Assembly (NCBI RefSeq): GCF_027943255.1
Contig: NC_072893.1
Span: 30,154,001 to 30,218,000, forward strand
Direction of reading: 5' to 3'
From: Anastrepha obliqua
Lineage: Eukaryota > Arthropoda > Insecta > Diptera > Tephritidae
DNA length: 64,000 nt
Under the pieces are notes generated by a model. That model had not been told where the DNA came from and ran no database searches. It was given only the letters and a program-made list of their open reading frames with translations. The position numbers and the translations under genes are program-made. Each line of letters starts with the position of its first letter. The first letter of the stretch is position 1. Below are positions 23,201-31,293 of this stretch, piece by piece.

Positions 23201-23880
23201 TATTAGTCGCATCGTCATCCAAATCAATTACTTCGACGTCATCCTCTAACACTACAATATCATCATCCTCTACGATATGTTCTGCTGGCGGCTCTTCTTT
23301 TTCCACCTTCTTTTCATTATATGGCAAAGGACAATAAGCTCTAAATATGAAAATGAAAATATAGTTTTTTTTTTCAAATTCCAACCATTTTCTTTTGCAT
23401 TCTCTTTACTCACTTATCCGAAATGAAGCGCCAAAGAAAGAGCATTTCAGTCTCGAATGCCATAGCCGGCCTATGCAGGCGCTTGTCGCCTCTTTTATTG
23501 GCAAAGAATTTACGCAATCGACGCACATATTTCTGATAGCAATAACGTAAATTTATCCAAGCATTCCTACAGACATCAGCTGGAAGTCATGAAGATACAC
23601 GAATTCGTAAGAGTTTAGAAGAGTAAATGAATTTCATACTTAAATTAGCACTAAGAGCCCCCTCCCTCTACTTACCATCACATCTCATTTGCTTCGCTAT
23701 TTTCTCCCACACTACCAATTTAGCTTCGGCGCTGGAAAAATTTGCGTACGCCGGATCATAGAGTATTCGATGCCTTCGCACGTGGCGTATGAGTCGCTTA
23801 TTGAACGCGTCATTTTGCTTGACGGAATCCTGTGATGTTCTGTCACTTAGGAGCGTGTCATATACTTCAATTGGATCTTT
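13779..23880 (-). CDS. Multi-MADF domain protein gene, 5'-incomplete, ten exons
   Basis: Joined exons (minus strand): 23880-23676, 23579-23414, 23340-23021, 22958-22808, 22703-22486, 22406-20457, 20377-20222, 17969-17811, 17739-17338, 14206-13779. The total is 4155 nt (1384 codons plus stop), with every junction GT-AG and phase-consistent. The product has MADF-like modules near residues 28-115, 185-280, 300-410, 955-1050, 1060-1180 and 1200-1300. An acidic linker follows module 1 and a Pro/Ala/Thr-rich linker follows module 3. MADF is a Myb/SANT-like fold of insect transcription regulators that binds DNA or partner proteins, so a nuclear regulatory role is inferred. The 5' exon(s) with the ATG are not identified. 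I do not recognise the Drosophila orthologue. Confidence 0.88.
14699..15060 (+). pseudogene. DD41D (rosa-type) transposase C-terminal fragment
   Basis: In intron 14207-17337. The frame reads VNGLRYREMINEFLWPEFDG, then FQQDGATCHTSNETIDLLRE and GPPRSCKLTPCDFFL. There are 41 residues between the catalytic Asp of QQDG and the Asp of PCDFF, the spacing of the rosa family first known from Ceratitis. A stop follows and degraded C-terminal sequence runs to 15060. Confidence 0.8.
15263..16195 (+). pseudogene. DD37D Tc1/mariner transposase relic
   Basis: The likely start MEFKRNSVIA at 15263 is followed by a TAA at 15293. The frame continues LAQPAIVCELSHLKVSKMFV, YNDTGSIAKRYRGGQK (paired HTH region) and SIVFSDEKNF (first Asp). 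After frameshifts near 15800 come VFIEPGVKVNATYYREN, FQ-stop-DSAPSHKARVNQEWLKNHV and SPDANPMDYSIWSILESKV. The last two Asp are 37 residues apart. A right end like CACCCTGTATTA is at about 16185-16198. It is dead. Confidence 0.8.
16214..16275 (+). repeat. Fragment of the 132-bp SINE-like element
   Basis: The sequence GACAATCGGTTGTACGTAAC and the following CGGAACGAGCCGAGTTTATA match the minus-strand reading of the insert at 13058-13189 with few differences. Both ends are missing. Confidence 0.6.
16395..17175 (-). pseudogene. Non-LTR retrotransposon RNase H and zinc tail
   Basis: In the large last intron of the MADF gene, on the same strand as the gene. It begins DDSKMNCGGEAGFHSEP (RNase H start, usual YTDGSK altered) and YASVFQAELLAIREA. 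After a frameshift near 17040 it reads TLIWVPGHRNILGNEIADEL, LTGHSKVGDHAARLNLPF, CRSCQAEGTKESLFHYLC and a typical IEIKNLLLYLDLTKWI end at 16395. It retains the catalytic E and D motifs and is 5'-truncated. Confidence 0.85.
17338..17739 (-). CDS. MADF gene exon I (module 5 end, module 6 start)
   Basis: The acceptor is GTGCAG and the donor GTAAGC. It begins KLWFATWNLFRSAFAKFMR and reaches WWRVLAKLDFFIEELYHNM, the end of module 5. A Cys/Glu-rich spacer follows. Module 6 then starts with CYRVIQAVRRYPQIYQKAT and AWEQVAMELQTS, the most canonical MADF match in the protein. It ends in phase 1. Confidence 0.88.
17811..17969 (-). CDS. MADF gene exon H (module 5, first half)
   Basis: The acceptor is ATACAG and the donor GTAAGA. 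The exon encodes QLRLPNIKNAVEKFFDNIRD, then LTFAVDWQEAARQTNARVSN, with W.E.A at the position of W..IA in other modules. It starts and ends in phase 1. The preceding 2252-bp intron contains two transposon remnants. Confidence 0.85.
18195..18660 (-). pseudogene. Non-LTR retrotransposon 3' end with CTAACC tail
   Basis: In intron 17970-20221. The frame has ALKFSGHYPRGKHVVRLGI, CISCMEDEQ (zinc tail) and ADFDIKNLMNFISSI ending near 18360. A 3' region of about 160 bp follows and ends with AACCTAACCTAACCC on the minus strand at 18199-18216. The element is a short 5'-truncated copy. Confidence 0.75.
19024..19952 (+). mobile_element. DD41D rosa-type element with internal deletion
   Basis: A 929-bp element with inverted ends AAGGGTGTTTTTTTAGAGGT and its near-complement, flanked by TA at 19022-19023 and 19953-19954. 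It sits in intron 17970-20221 of the MADF gene. The ends are well preserved, so the insertion is not ancient. Full-length relatives are about 1.3 kb, so roughly 0.4 kb is missing. Confidence 0.88.
19134..19847 (+). CDS. DD41D transposase, catalytic domain joined to a 21-residue N-terminus
   Basis: An uninterrupted 237-codon frame starting MNRLTPEQRLQSVQIYYENN and passing in frame to HHKKILFSDEAHFW. The HTH DNA-binding region normally between these motifs is absent. The catalytic core is complete: FSDEAHF, FQQDGATCH and ITPLDYFLWG, with 41 residues between the last two Asp. The C-terminus ends LPEIIFKT. An ATG nine codons upstream (19107) is also in frame, but 19134 fits the family start. Without the HTH it should not bind its own ends. 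Confidence 0.85.
   Translation: MNRLTPEQRLQSVQIYYENNGSVRATHHKKILFSDEAHFWLNGYVNKQNCRIWSEHNPQAIAETPLHPQKVTVWCALWAEGIIGPYFFKNEAGHNVTVNGERYRAMINDFFAPELDDVDVDDLWFQQDGATCHTANATIDLLKEIFGERIFSRRGPVAWPPRSCHITPLDYFLWGYVKSLVYADKPETIDVLEENIRRVIADIRPQLLQKVVENWASRLEFIRASRGGHLPEIIFKT
20222..20377 (-). CDS. MADF gene exon G (module 4, second half)
   Basis: The acceptor is GTTACAG and the donor GTAATG. It reads HICKACWNFLSENFTHFPQ, then KVGIKVWRESAVYFQTF. The W.FL and W.ESAVYF pattern matches the second half of the other modules. It ends in phase 1. Confidence 0.85.
20457..22406 (-). CDS. MADF gene exon F (module 3 end, Pro-rich linker, module 4 start)
   Basis: A 1950-nt exon that opens CEATWIILRTFYWELVNMR, the second half of module 3. 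It then runs through about 500 residues of Pro, Ala, Thr, Ser and Gln-rich low-complexity sequence, probably disordered. An 18-bp tandem repeat at about 21890-22065 encodes units of the APVLP/APPVLP type. The exon ends with module 4: TTALLIREVLSIPYLHKKDY and WLYLAKRFNLP, phase 1, donor GTAAGTAG. Confidence 0.88.
22486..22703 (-). CDS. MADF gene exon E (module 3, first half)
   Basis: The acceptor is TTTCAG and the donor GTATGC. The exon encodes PNTVYKSSYFLKQAWHEP, then FKNIFSLLVAMKKYPAV and YATIWGDVATAR. The longer loop before ATIWGDVA makes this the most divergent module start. It ends in phase 1. Confidence 0.83.
22808..22958 (-). CDS. MADF gene exon D (module 2, second half)
   Basis: The acceptor is TTTTAG and the donor GTACGT. 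Translation is ATKLMKCWIQIQTRYEWE, then RLLYSDESATRPETE and LLTFFKPHIL. It ends in phase 2, which fits the next exon starting with G to give Met. Confidence 0.85.
23021..23340 (-). CDS. MADF gene exon C (acidic linker, module 2 first half)
   Basis: The acceptor ends TTTAG and the donor is GTGTGT. After KAYCPLPYNEKKVEKEEPP comes an acidic stretch with DDDIVVLEDD and DVEVIDLDDD, which match the hydrophobic-plus-acidic pattern of SUMO-interacting motifs. Module 2 begins with IRRLLASIEPYEELYDSYH and reaches IIWNAIANEVGDK, ending in phase 1. Confidence 0.88.
23414..23579 (-). CDS. MADF gene exon B (module 1, second half)
   Basis: The exon lies between CTTCCAG and donor GTGAGT. It reads ADVCRNAWINLRYCYQKYV, a basic segment, then ETEMLFLWRFISD. 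This is the W..LR..Y second half of a MADF domain. The next intron is 73 bp. Confidence 0.88.
23676..23880 (-). CDS. MADF gene exon A (module 1, first half)
   Basis: Acceptor TTCCAG precedes 23880 and donor G/GTAAGTAG follows 23676. Translation starts KDPIEVYDTLLSD and contains the MADF start FNKRLIRHVRRHRILYDPAY and VVWEKIAKQM. It ends in phase 1. There is no ATG in frame and a TAA lies two codons before the exon, so at least one upstream exon must exist. The intron begins GTAAGTAGAGGGAGG, shared with the intron after exon 22406-20457. Confidence 0.88.
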
Positions 23881-24079
23881 CTGGAATTAAAAGGAAAGAG
23901 AGAAAAATTATAAGGTATCCGGAAACGAAAAGAAAGGAAAGTTATAAGGTATTCGGCTTTTTCTTCCTCCCTGGATTCATAAGAAATAATATGGTGGGCA
24001 CTAAAGATCTTTTAGGTCTATTTGGACACACTACAGATACTAAATTATTTATAGTAAATAATATGAAAAATATTATCGG
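23881..24079. other. 5' flank or intron of the MADF gene; no exon found
   Basis: A polypyrimidine tract and the AG acceptor for exon 23880-23676 are visible. I could not find an upstream exon with an ATG in this stretch or in the transposon-filled DNA beyond it. Confidence 0.4.
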
Positions 24080-24190
24080 CGGAAGTTAAGTTTCTAGGAG
24101 TGATACTTGACTCCAAGCTCCATTGGAAGCTCCACATTGAAAATCGAATAAAGAAGGCCAGCATAGCTTTCGACTCCTGCAAATCTATGT
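24080..24190 (+). pseudogene. Jockey/I-type reverse transcriptase thumb fragment
   Basis: The plus-strand frame reads KFLGVILDSKLHWKLHIENR followed by IKKASIAFDSCKSMFGKKW. This is the YLGVxLDxKLxW motif that follows the palm domain in Jockey/I-type elements. The fragment is only about 35 codons long and abuts an oppositely oriented element. Confidence 0.7.
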
Positions 24191-24194
24191 TCGG

Positions 24195-25570
24195 CAAAAA
24201 ATGGTGAACCAAGCCACACAGGTCGTTTTCCGAATGTGCACTTTTCAAAAATTTTAGAATATCTCATATTTCTGCAGAACTGAGGAATTCCAATTTGATA
24301 AAAAATTGTCTGCCTAAAATAGTTAATCTCCGTCTGGATAGAGCAGGACAATGGCACAGAAGATGCAAGATTGTCTCTTCCTCTTTCTCATCAAGACAAC
24401 TTCTACAGAAGTCATGTGCTTGCACACCCATCCTTTGGGCGTGCCTACCTATCAGGCAGTGCCCCGTTTTGACTGAAACCAGTGTGCTAAGACTGTGTTT
24501 ATTTTGGCTTCTGTGCGTTTAGCATTGAGAGTCGGCCGCAGTTGACGGGCGATTTAGTAGGTGACTTCATTACGCCATCTTTCGTTTGCTTCCCTTACGA
24601 TTTCTTCAAGGATGAGAAGCTTGCATGTTTGTAAAAGTATGCCTATGTCATTGACATGTACTCATGGTTCAATTTGGTGCCGAGTCTCGCTAGTTCATCG
24701 GCTCTGCAGTTACCCTCAATGCCGCGATGGCCAGGAACCCATATTATCCTTTAAGGAAATGACTCAGCCATCTCGTTAGGAGATCTGCGGCATTTCATGG
24801 CTACTTTGGAGATTGTCGACTGCTTTGTGAGAGATTTTATCGCCCACCTGGCTATCAGTGGAAATGTCATCTCCAGGTATCGTATCACACTGTCCAATCA
24901 CACGGCTTTCATTATTGCCATCAGTTCAGATTGAAAGACACTACAATAGTAGGGGAGGCACTACAAATGAAAGAGATCCCCAAATGTACAGAATACACAC
25001 CTCCGCTCACCCTGCCCTCGAGCTTTGAGCCATCTGTATATACATGGATGGGCTCGCCCTGTCTTACATCGTCTCGTTCCCACTCTTCCCTCGAGGGTAG
25101 GATGGTCGTGAACGTTGTAATGACAAGTATAGGAAGGACTGTATAGTCCACCAATCCGGGAAGCTCCGAAGTGCCAGCCGGGATTTTGCCCTGACCGTAG
25201 CTCTTATTTGACCACTTACTTAGAGTGTTCAGCCTTATTCCCGCACTACGCTATATTTTGCCTGCAGATCTACCGGCAGGAAGTTTTATGTCGCTTATAA
25301 TGCTTTCGTTGGTGTGGTTGACATCGCGCCAGTTATGAGAACAGATGTTAGTCTTTGAACCTTGTCATGTTTTTTGATGTTCACACCCTTCTCAAGGACA
25401 TTCCACCATATTACAATCCCATAGTAGGGAATAGGCCTAACCATTGCTGTGTACAACAGTCAGTATATCATTCTGGGTTCCAATCCCCATTTCTTTCCAA
25501 TTAGCCCTCCGCAGGAGTACAACGCCATCATAGATTTGCGTACTCTAACTACGACTGTGAGGACTGGAAG
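24195..25570 (-). pseudogene. Non-LTR element: RT end and RNase H, heavily mutated
   Basis: Minus-strand pieces in order: LRRANWKEMGIG (25500), ICSHNWRDVNHTNESI (25320; family motif CxxITGAMRTTPT), WSNKSYGQGKIPAG, IHVYTDGSKLEGRVSGGVYS (RNase H start, 25060), GNCRADELARLGTKLNHE (24700) and a degraded zinc tail near 24350-24420. Many stops and frameshifts are present. Confidence 0.75.
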
Positions 25571-25574
25571 GAGG

Positions 25575-26403
25575 GGAAAAATCTGCACCGAAGCTGGTAC
25601 CTCTATATTCTGATGGCTCCGAGATGGAATCGGGAGTCGGAGCAGGAGTTTTCTCTAAACCAGACAATTCATCTATTTCCATAAAACTGACCAATACTGC
25701 TAGTGTTCTTCAACGATGCTGCAGGCATGCAGAATACTTAGGGAATGCGGAAGCGAGGAAGGAAATATAAACATTTTTTCCCACAGTCAAGCTGCAACAC
25801 CATGATGCAGTTCCCAATTGGCCATATCCTGTCAGGAAGAAATCAAATCTCGTGGGTGTACAGGCAAAATGTCTCCCCGCTGGACCCCAGGGCATAGGAG
25901 GCAAATGAAATTGCTGATGCGCTTGCTAGGAAGGGAAGTCAACTGAATTGGTCTCAGAGATGTCCCAGCCGGTCATTGGCATCCCCCTGACTGTTGTTAG
26001 AGGAAAATTGCGCAATTTATTTCTCAAGAAAGCGCAGATCAGATGGAGCTCCATTTCTTCATGCGCTATTTGAAAATTGCTATGGCCGCAGTAAAATAGA
26101 CACAGGACGCAGAAAGTCCTGGGAACTTCACGCCATTGAATTTAGAAACTTGTAGTTGTGTTAATCGGTCATTGGACAATCGACACACATGTGGAAAAGC
26201 TGGGTTTACCATTTAATCCCCATTGCAGAAGCTTTGGTGTCCTTTCAGATAAGGAAACTTCTGCGCACTTTCTTTGTAAATGCCCGCATTTGGCAGCCAG
26301 ACGATTAAGATCACTGGATGCTGCTTTTTTCGACAGCCTGGAGCAGTGTTCCCACCTAAATCCCATCAACCTTCTCCGTTACATCAACAGCTCTGGTTGG
26401 CGG
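25575..26403 (+). pseudogene. Non-LTR RNase H domain and zinc tail, mutated
   Basis: Plus strand: YSDGSEMESGVGAGVFSKPD, LTNTASVLQRCCRHAEYLG, then broken sequence and IGIPLTVVRGKLRNLFLKKA. The open part 26158-26403 reads VLIGHWTIDTHVEKLGLPFN, CRSFGVLSDKETSAHFLCKC and INLLRYINSSGWR. It is a different subfamily from the element at 24195-25570, to which it lies head-to-head. Confidence 0.75.
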
Positions 26404-27832
26404 TAGATATCTGCCTGTTGGTGGACACAAAATGGTATCAAGATGGCGCTTTAGTGCTGATTGGGAAGTGCCAGAATAGGAATAAGTAAAATTTTTAAGT
26501 TTATTAAAAACTTGCTAATACCCGGTAAGCGTTGCTCTGCCTCAATAAGTAAAGCAAAAACAACCAGTTTAAAAAATTGAAAAAAAAACTATTCTTTTTG
26601 TTTTTGAATTTTATCTCAGTTCAGCGGATAAACTACATTTTTGGCCTTCCCCTTGTGGCATAGACGAACAATTTAAGAGTTTTTGGGTTCAATCATTGAG
26701 TAAGTAATAACATAGAGTCACAATCTCGAACAAAAATTATGTTGTATGTGGGGTGCCAGTACATAAAGTAAGGAGTATACAAATAATTGGATACGCAAAT
26801 CATCGTGGCGAGTAATAAAGCCGACCAATGGCTTTGCTCGTAAACACAAAAAGTAAACGCTCAGAATAAACAGTGGGCAAAAACGGATGAGTTTTGATAG
26901 AAAATTGTGGACTACACTACGCTGAATCCTTGATATTCGGGTTTATTTATTTATTTTTTTTTTTTTTTTTTGGATTTTGCATAGCTCACTGAAATTAAAT
27001 CTAAAACGTGGGTTAAACATTGTTTCTCTGAAGCATTTCAACAATCCAAATATGTACCTCCAATTTCGGCCAATACAATTTTTTAATTGTGCCCGTTGAG
27101 AAGACACTGTGCGACGCAGTCAAGTAAATTTTGCGCCGGGCACACAGAAAAATGTAAAAGCAAACATAGATGCACTACAGCAAAAAAAAGCAGCAATCTG
27201 GTTTCAAAGTAAATTTCTAACTTCATTTTTTTCTTAACTGAATAATCCCATACCTGAAGATATGTCTTAATTCAGTATTTATCTTCTATAAGAGAATAAA
27301 AGGAAGGGATTCGAAGTTTTTAGTAATACGATATAATATTGAAGACGTGAACTTGTTTTAAGTCAACGGCGGCTTTTGTTTACATCATTAATGTATGCTG
27401 CTGCGAGCACTTGACACACACACAAACACACAGCAGCTAAAACAATCACCATTCGCTACGACTGTCGCCATGCTGTCGCGCATTTAGAGAACACATTAAC
27501 ATACGTACGAAGATGCACGACAAAAATTGACGCTTCATCAAATATCTTTGCCTTCCTCAAGAAAAATATGCTTATGGAGAGCAGAGAACGTTAATGTATA
27601 GAGAAATCTCAACGACAGAAACGTATGGAATTTTGAGGGATATTCGTCCCACGAAGACTAATCACCACCACAAATGCATTTTGCACCAAAAGTTAACAGC
27701 AATAGAGTGATTTATGTTAATTTAGCAGCAGTCGATTAGAATTTGTTGGTGATTAGAAACCAGGAATGTTAACGCTGTAGGCTGAATTTTTTGCAAATTA
27801 TATACATATGTTTGTATGTATGTTGTACATAC
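26404..27832. other. No gene recognised
   Basis: AT-rich DNA with a poly-T run near 26950-26970 and a CA-rich patch near 27415. At 27581-27604 is a GCAGAGAACGTTAATGTATA motif found again, inverted, at 36629-36652. Confidence 0.4.
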
Positions 27833-28559
27833 AGTGGCTCACAGCTGCTTCATACAGTTTCAGTTTATGAACTTAAATTAGTGCAGAATGAAAAATTGTC
27901 GCAATTTAAGAAAAATTTTAATGTAAATATTTAGTTAAATGATTTGCTAACATAATGAGTAGAGCAGAATTCGTGGAAATATAGTCCCACTCACACTACG
28001 GGATGAAATGCAACCACAATGCGGTGTCTTTGCTCAAAGCTTATTTCAAGCAAGCACTTGTTAATGTTGTGGCGGCGGCTAGTCGCTTGGATAACGGTAT
28101 TTTGAACTTTTAGTTTATGTGACTAGCGCACAGTTATTATGCTATGCAAATTTTAGCTTGTTTGTGATCGTCAAGTGGACAATATAAAAATATATGTATG
28201 TATGTATATAAAAACGAGCCGGCGTACTACGATTGAACAGCAAGAAGTGGTCATCAAGCATTTTCAAAGTAGTGCTACAGTACAAAGTATCATTGAACGC
28301 TTCGTTCATGAAAATCGGGTGCAAAATAAAGCCCGATGTGCCCCAAATAAAATTTTTGACGAACGTGATGAGCGTTCGTAATTGTTCGAAAAATAAAAGA
28401 AAACCCAATGCTATAGGATCCAAAACTGCTAAACGAATTTCAGCAGGAACTGAGCAAATCATGTTGTGTCGAAGCAGTGCGACGAGTACTACGTGAAAAG
28501 GACTTTAATGGTCGAGCAGCAGGAAAGAAGCCATTCATAAATAAAAATAAAAAAATCAT
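27833..28559 (+). pseudogene. Tc1-like element, 5' part (interrupted)
   Basis: The left end resembles a Tc1-type terminus (ACAGTGGCTCACAGCTGCTT at 27832). The transposase N-terminus follows: TTIEQQEVVIKHFQSSATVQ, IIERFVHENRVQNKARCAPN, DERDERSIVRKIKENP, VRRVLREKDFNGRAAGKKPF. Part of the first HTH is deleted and one frameshift is present. The frame stops at INKNKKI around 28557, where the insert at 28560-32166 begins. Confidence 0.78.
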
Positions 28560-29413
28560 GTGCAGCATTGTACACGTGGTAGAAGTGAAACTTCTGTGTG
28601 TGAATAAGAGAGAGGGAGAGAGTTGAGCTCACACACTGAGCAAATACTACCAAATGAGTTGTCGAGAAATTTTACTTTGAATTCACGGTGAGCTTGTTCA
28701 TGGCGACGATATTCACTATATTGCACACTTGAATGTTCATTTTGAATGTCATTCGCATTATCATTAGCTGTTGATGTCGGTATACGGTTGATGTTGGTCC
28801 TTGGATTATGATGAGTCGATGGCAAGGGAGATGTCGCATTGTTGAATTGCACACTGGTTGAAGATCCGGGAGTGCATACTGGTTCGACAAAATTTCGATA
28901 TGTTCGACATCGCCCTGCGCATTCTTGACTTGCGGTGGCTGTTGCCGTGTTGATTACTTGTTGAGATGGTTCACCAAGTACAAAAATGTCATCAACGTGT
29001 TGCCGGTTGGCAGCATTTTTTGCAGCCTTTTGCCGTTCTCTATAAGCACGAACACGTTCTGCTGATGTTTTCGGAGTTTTGCCACGTCTCCCCAACATTG
29101 ATGTGCCACGCAGAACTTGTGCATTACTACTCGTTGACGGAGCATCCGAAAGCGATGGCAAATCTGGTTGATGAACATCAACTCGAACAACAAATTCTCG
29201 ATGAGTATTCCCTGCTTCCTGATCACTCTGGCTACTCCGTTGACTGAGGACAGCAACATTGCTTATAGATGCAGCCGCGGCTACATTCTCGAGGGCCCTT
29301 ATGCGCGCACGGTATGCGCGAATCCGCTCTGCTCCCGTTTTGGCTATTTTTTTTACTTTTTTTATTTTTTCTCCTTCGGTACCTCGTGAACGTTCGTAAT
29401 TTTTTTTGGACAT
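28556..29413 (-). CDS. Probable Helitron-type polyprotein N-terminal fragment
   Basis: A 285-codon frame starting MSKKNYERSRG. It has a repeated basic motif, KTGAERIRAYRARIRALEN and KTSAERVRAYRERQKAAKN, then a Ser/Thr/Asn-rich linker and HREFKVKFLDNSFGSICSVC. From memory, such AERxRAYRxRQK repeats and the following LxxxFGxxCSVCDxLW box occur at the N-terminus of insect proteins with Helitron helicase-like and Pif1-type helicase regions. The frame ends a few residues after CSVC, so Rep and helicase parts are absent. Confidence 0.55.
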   Translation of the reverse strand: MSKKNYERSRGTEGEKIKKVKKIAKTGAERIRAYRARIRALENVAAAASISNVAVLSQRSSQSDQEAGNTHREFVVRVDVHQPDLPSLSDAPSTSSNAQVLRGTSMLGRRGKTPKTSAERVRAYRERQKAAKNAANRQHVDDIFVLGEPSQQVINTATATASQECAGRCRTYRNFVEPVCTPGSSTSVQFNNATSPLPSTHHNPRTNINRIPTSTANDNANDIQNEHSSVQYSEYRRHEQAHREFKVKFLDNSFGSICSVCELNSLPLSYSHTEVSLLPRVQCCT

Positions 29414-29686
29414 GCTGAAATCTGTGAAATAGAAAAATTCATGTAAAGCATACTTGTTTTTTGATAATATATTTTATCTGGTGAGAATTTTTTTTCGAAA
29501 ATAGCATTTTTGAATGTTATAATAATTTCAATATAAAATGTAAATGCTCACTGACGCACATATGTATGTAAGAGTGTATGTTGGCGCGTGCACGCCGAGC
29601 GCGTATGCACACATAATTACATGCGTCAGTGTGCGTTCGCGCTCTCAATTTCACTTGAACATTTAAACAGCTTTGCGATATACATA
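29414..29686. other. Non-coding part of the Helentron-like element
   Basis: AT-rich sequence with a purine/pyrimidine-alternating patch near 29580-29620. I see no gene. Confidence 0.4.
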
Positions 29687-31293
29687 CAGTGGCACAGTAA
29701 AGTCTACATACCCCATTGAAAAACGAGGTTTGGAGATTTCTGTGAACATTGTAGCATTAGAATATATTCCAAACAAATCCAATCTTACAACAATAAATTT
29801 TAACAAAAAAATTTTAATCCAAAAATATTTATTAACAAAAACAAACAAAATTCATTTTCCAAACACAGAAAAGTCTGCATACGGCTTTCTAGTGGAGTAC
29901 ACAAAATGCATTCTGTACTCAAACAGTGCTGCCAATCACTTCAGGCGTCTTTACTAGATACCGTTAGTTAGAAAGAAGTTTAGTTCTTCGATATTAATAT
30001 TGTAGCTGTGCTAATTTAACCAAAATGGGTAAAGAAATCCGTGTTAAAGTACGTGAGCTAATTGTGAAATATTATAAGGAAAAAAAATCTTTAAGAGAGA
30101 TTGGAGAACTGGTCGGACATCCAAAATCAAGCATTCAAACAATTATTCGGAAATATAATCACACTAATAGTGTAGAAAACAAACCAAGAAGTGGTCGCCC
30201 ATCTAAACTGACTCCTCGTGCTAAGCGAAAAATATTGTTAGACGTGCAAGAAAATCCAAGAATAACAGCAATAGAAATTGCAAAAACTCTGAAAAATCAG
30301 GATATTGCTTCAGTGCATCCAGAAACGGTGAGCCATTTATTGAGAAGCAATGGAATCCACAACCGTGTGCCTCGAAAGAAGCCATTCATCAGCAAAATAA
30401 ATATGGAAAACGAGTCGAATTTGCTAAGAAATATATTGATGCATACGAAGATTTTTGGGCTAATGTTTTATTTAGTGACGAAAGCAAGTTCAACTTGTTT
30501 GGCTATGATGGCAAACAAAAAGTATGGCGTCGAAATAATGAAGCATTATTGCCCAAAAACTTGCTTCCTACGGTGAAGCACGGTGGTGGCTCCATAATGG
30601 TTTGGGGCTGCATGTCAGCAGCTGGGGTGGGTAATTTAACATTTATTGATATTAATATGGATCTCATGGTATATTTGGACATTCTCAAAGATAATTTGAA
30701 GCAAACCGCGAGTAAACTGGGTCTTACGGCGGGTTGGTACTTTCAACAAGATAACGACCCAAAACATACCGCTGGTGTTGTCAAAGAATGGCTACTATAT
30801 AATGTGCCCCATCAACTTCATTCCCCACCCCAGTCGCCGGATTTGAACCCCATAGAGAATTTATGGGATGAATTGGATCGTCGCATTAGGAAAAGGACAA
30901 TTAAAAAAAAACAGGACCTCAAAAATGCTTTACTTGAAGAGTGGAATTTAATTTCGAATAATTACACAAAAGTATTGGTAAATTCCATGCAAAATAGATT
31001 AAATGCTGTTCTAGAAAGTCGTGGCGCACCCACCAAGTATTAATTCTGTTGTCTTTTTATTTCCTTTTAAGTGAAACACATTCTTTTTACAAAGTATGCA
31101 GACTTTTCTGTGTTTGGAAAATGAATTTTGTTTGTTTTTGTTAATAAATATTTTTGGATTAAAATTTTTTTGTTAAAATTTATTGTTTGTTGTTAGATTG
31201 GATTTGTTTGGAATATATTCTAATGCTACAATGTTCACAGAAATCTCCAAACCTCGTTTTTCAATGGGGTATGTAGACTTTACTGTGCCACTG
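29687..31293 (+). mobile_element. Tc1-like element with about 200-bp inverted repeats, nearly complete
   Basis: The element starts CAGTGGCACAGTAAAGTC, flanked by TA at 29685-29686 and 31294-31295. Inverted repeats span 29687-29881 and about 31094-31293 and differ only by a 4-bp indel and about one substitution. Such long, almost identical arms indicate a young insertion. It lies inside the Helentron-like element and carries one transposase gene. Confidence 0.92.
30025..31043 (+). pseudogene. Tc1-like DD34E transposase with one frameshift
   Basis: Starts MGKEIRVKVRELIVKYYKEK. HTH regions span about residues 1-115 (SLREIGELVGHPKSSIQTII; SGRPSKLTPRAKRKILLDVQ), followed by RKKPFISK. A single frameshift between about 30395 and 30415 moves the frame. 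The rest is intact: EDFWANVLFSDESKFNLFGY, VKHGGGSIMVWGCM, YFQQDNDPKHTAGVV and SPDLNPIENLWDELDRRI. There are 34 residues between the first Asp of QQDND and the Glu, and the protein ends at GAPTKY. Only the one indel prevents a full product of about 340 residues. Confidence 0.9.
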
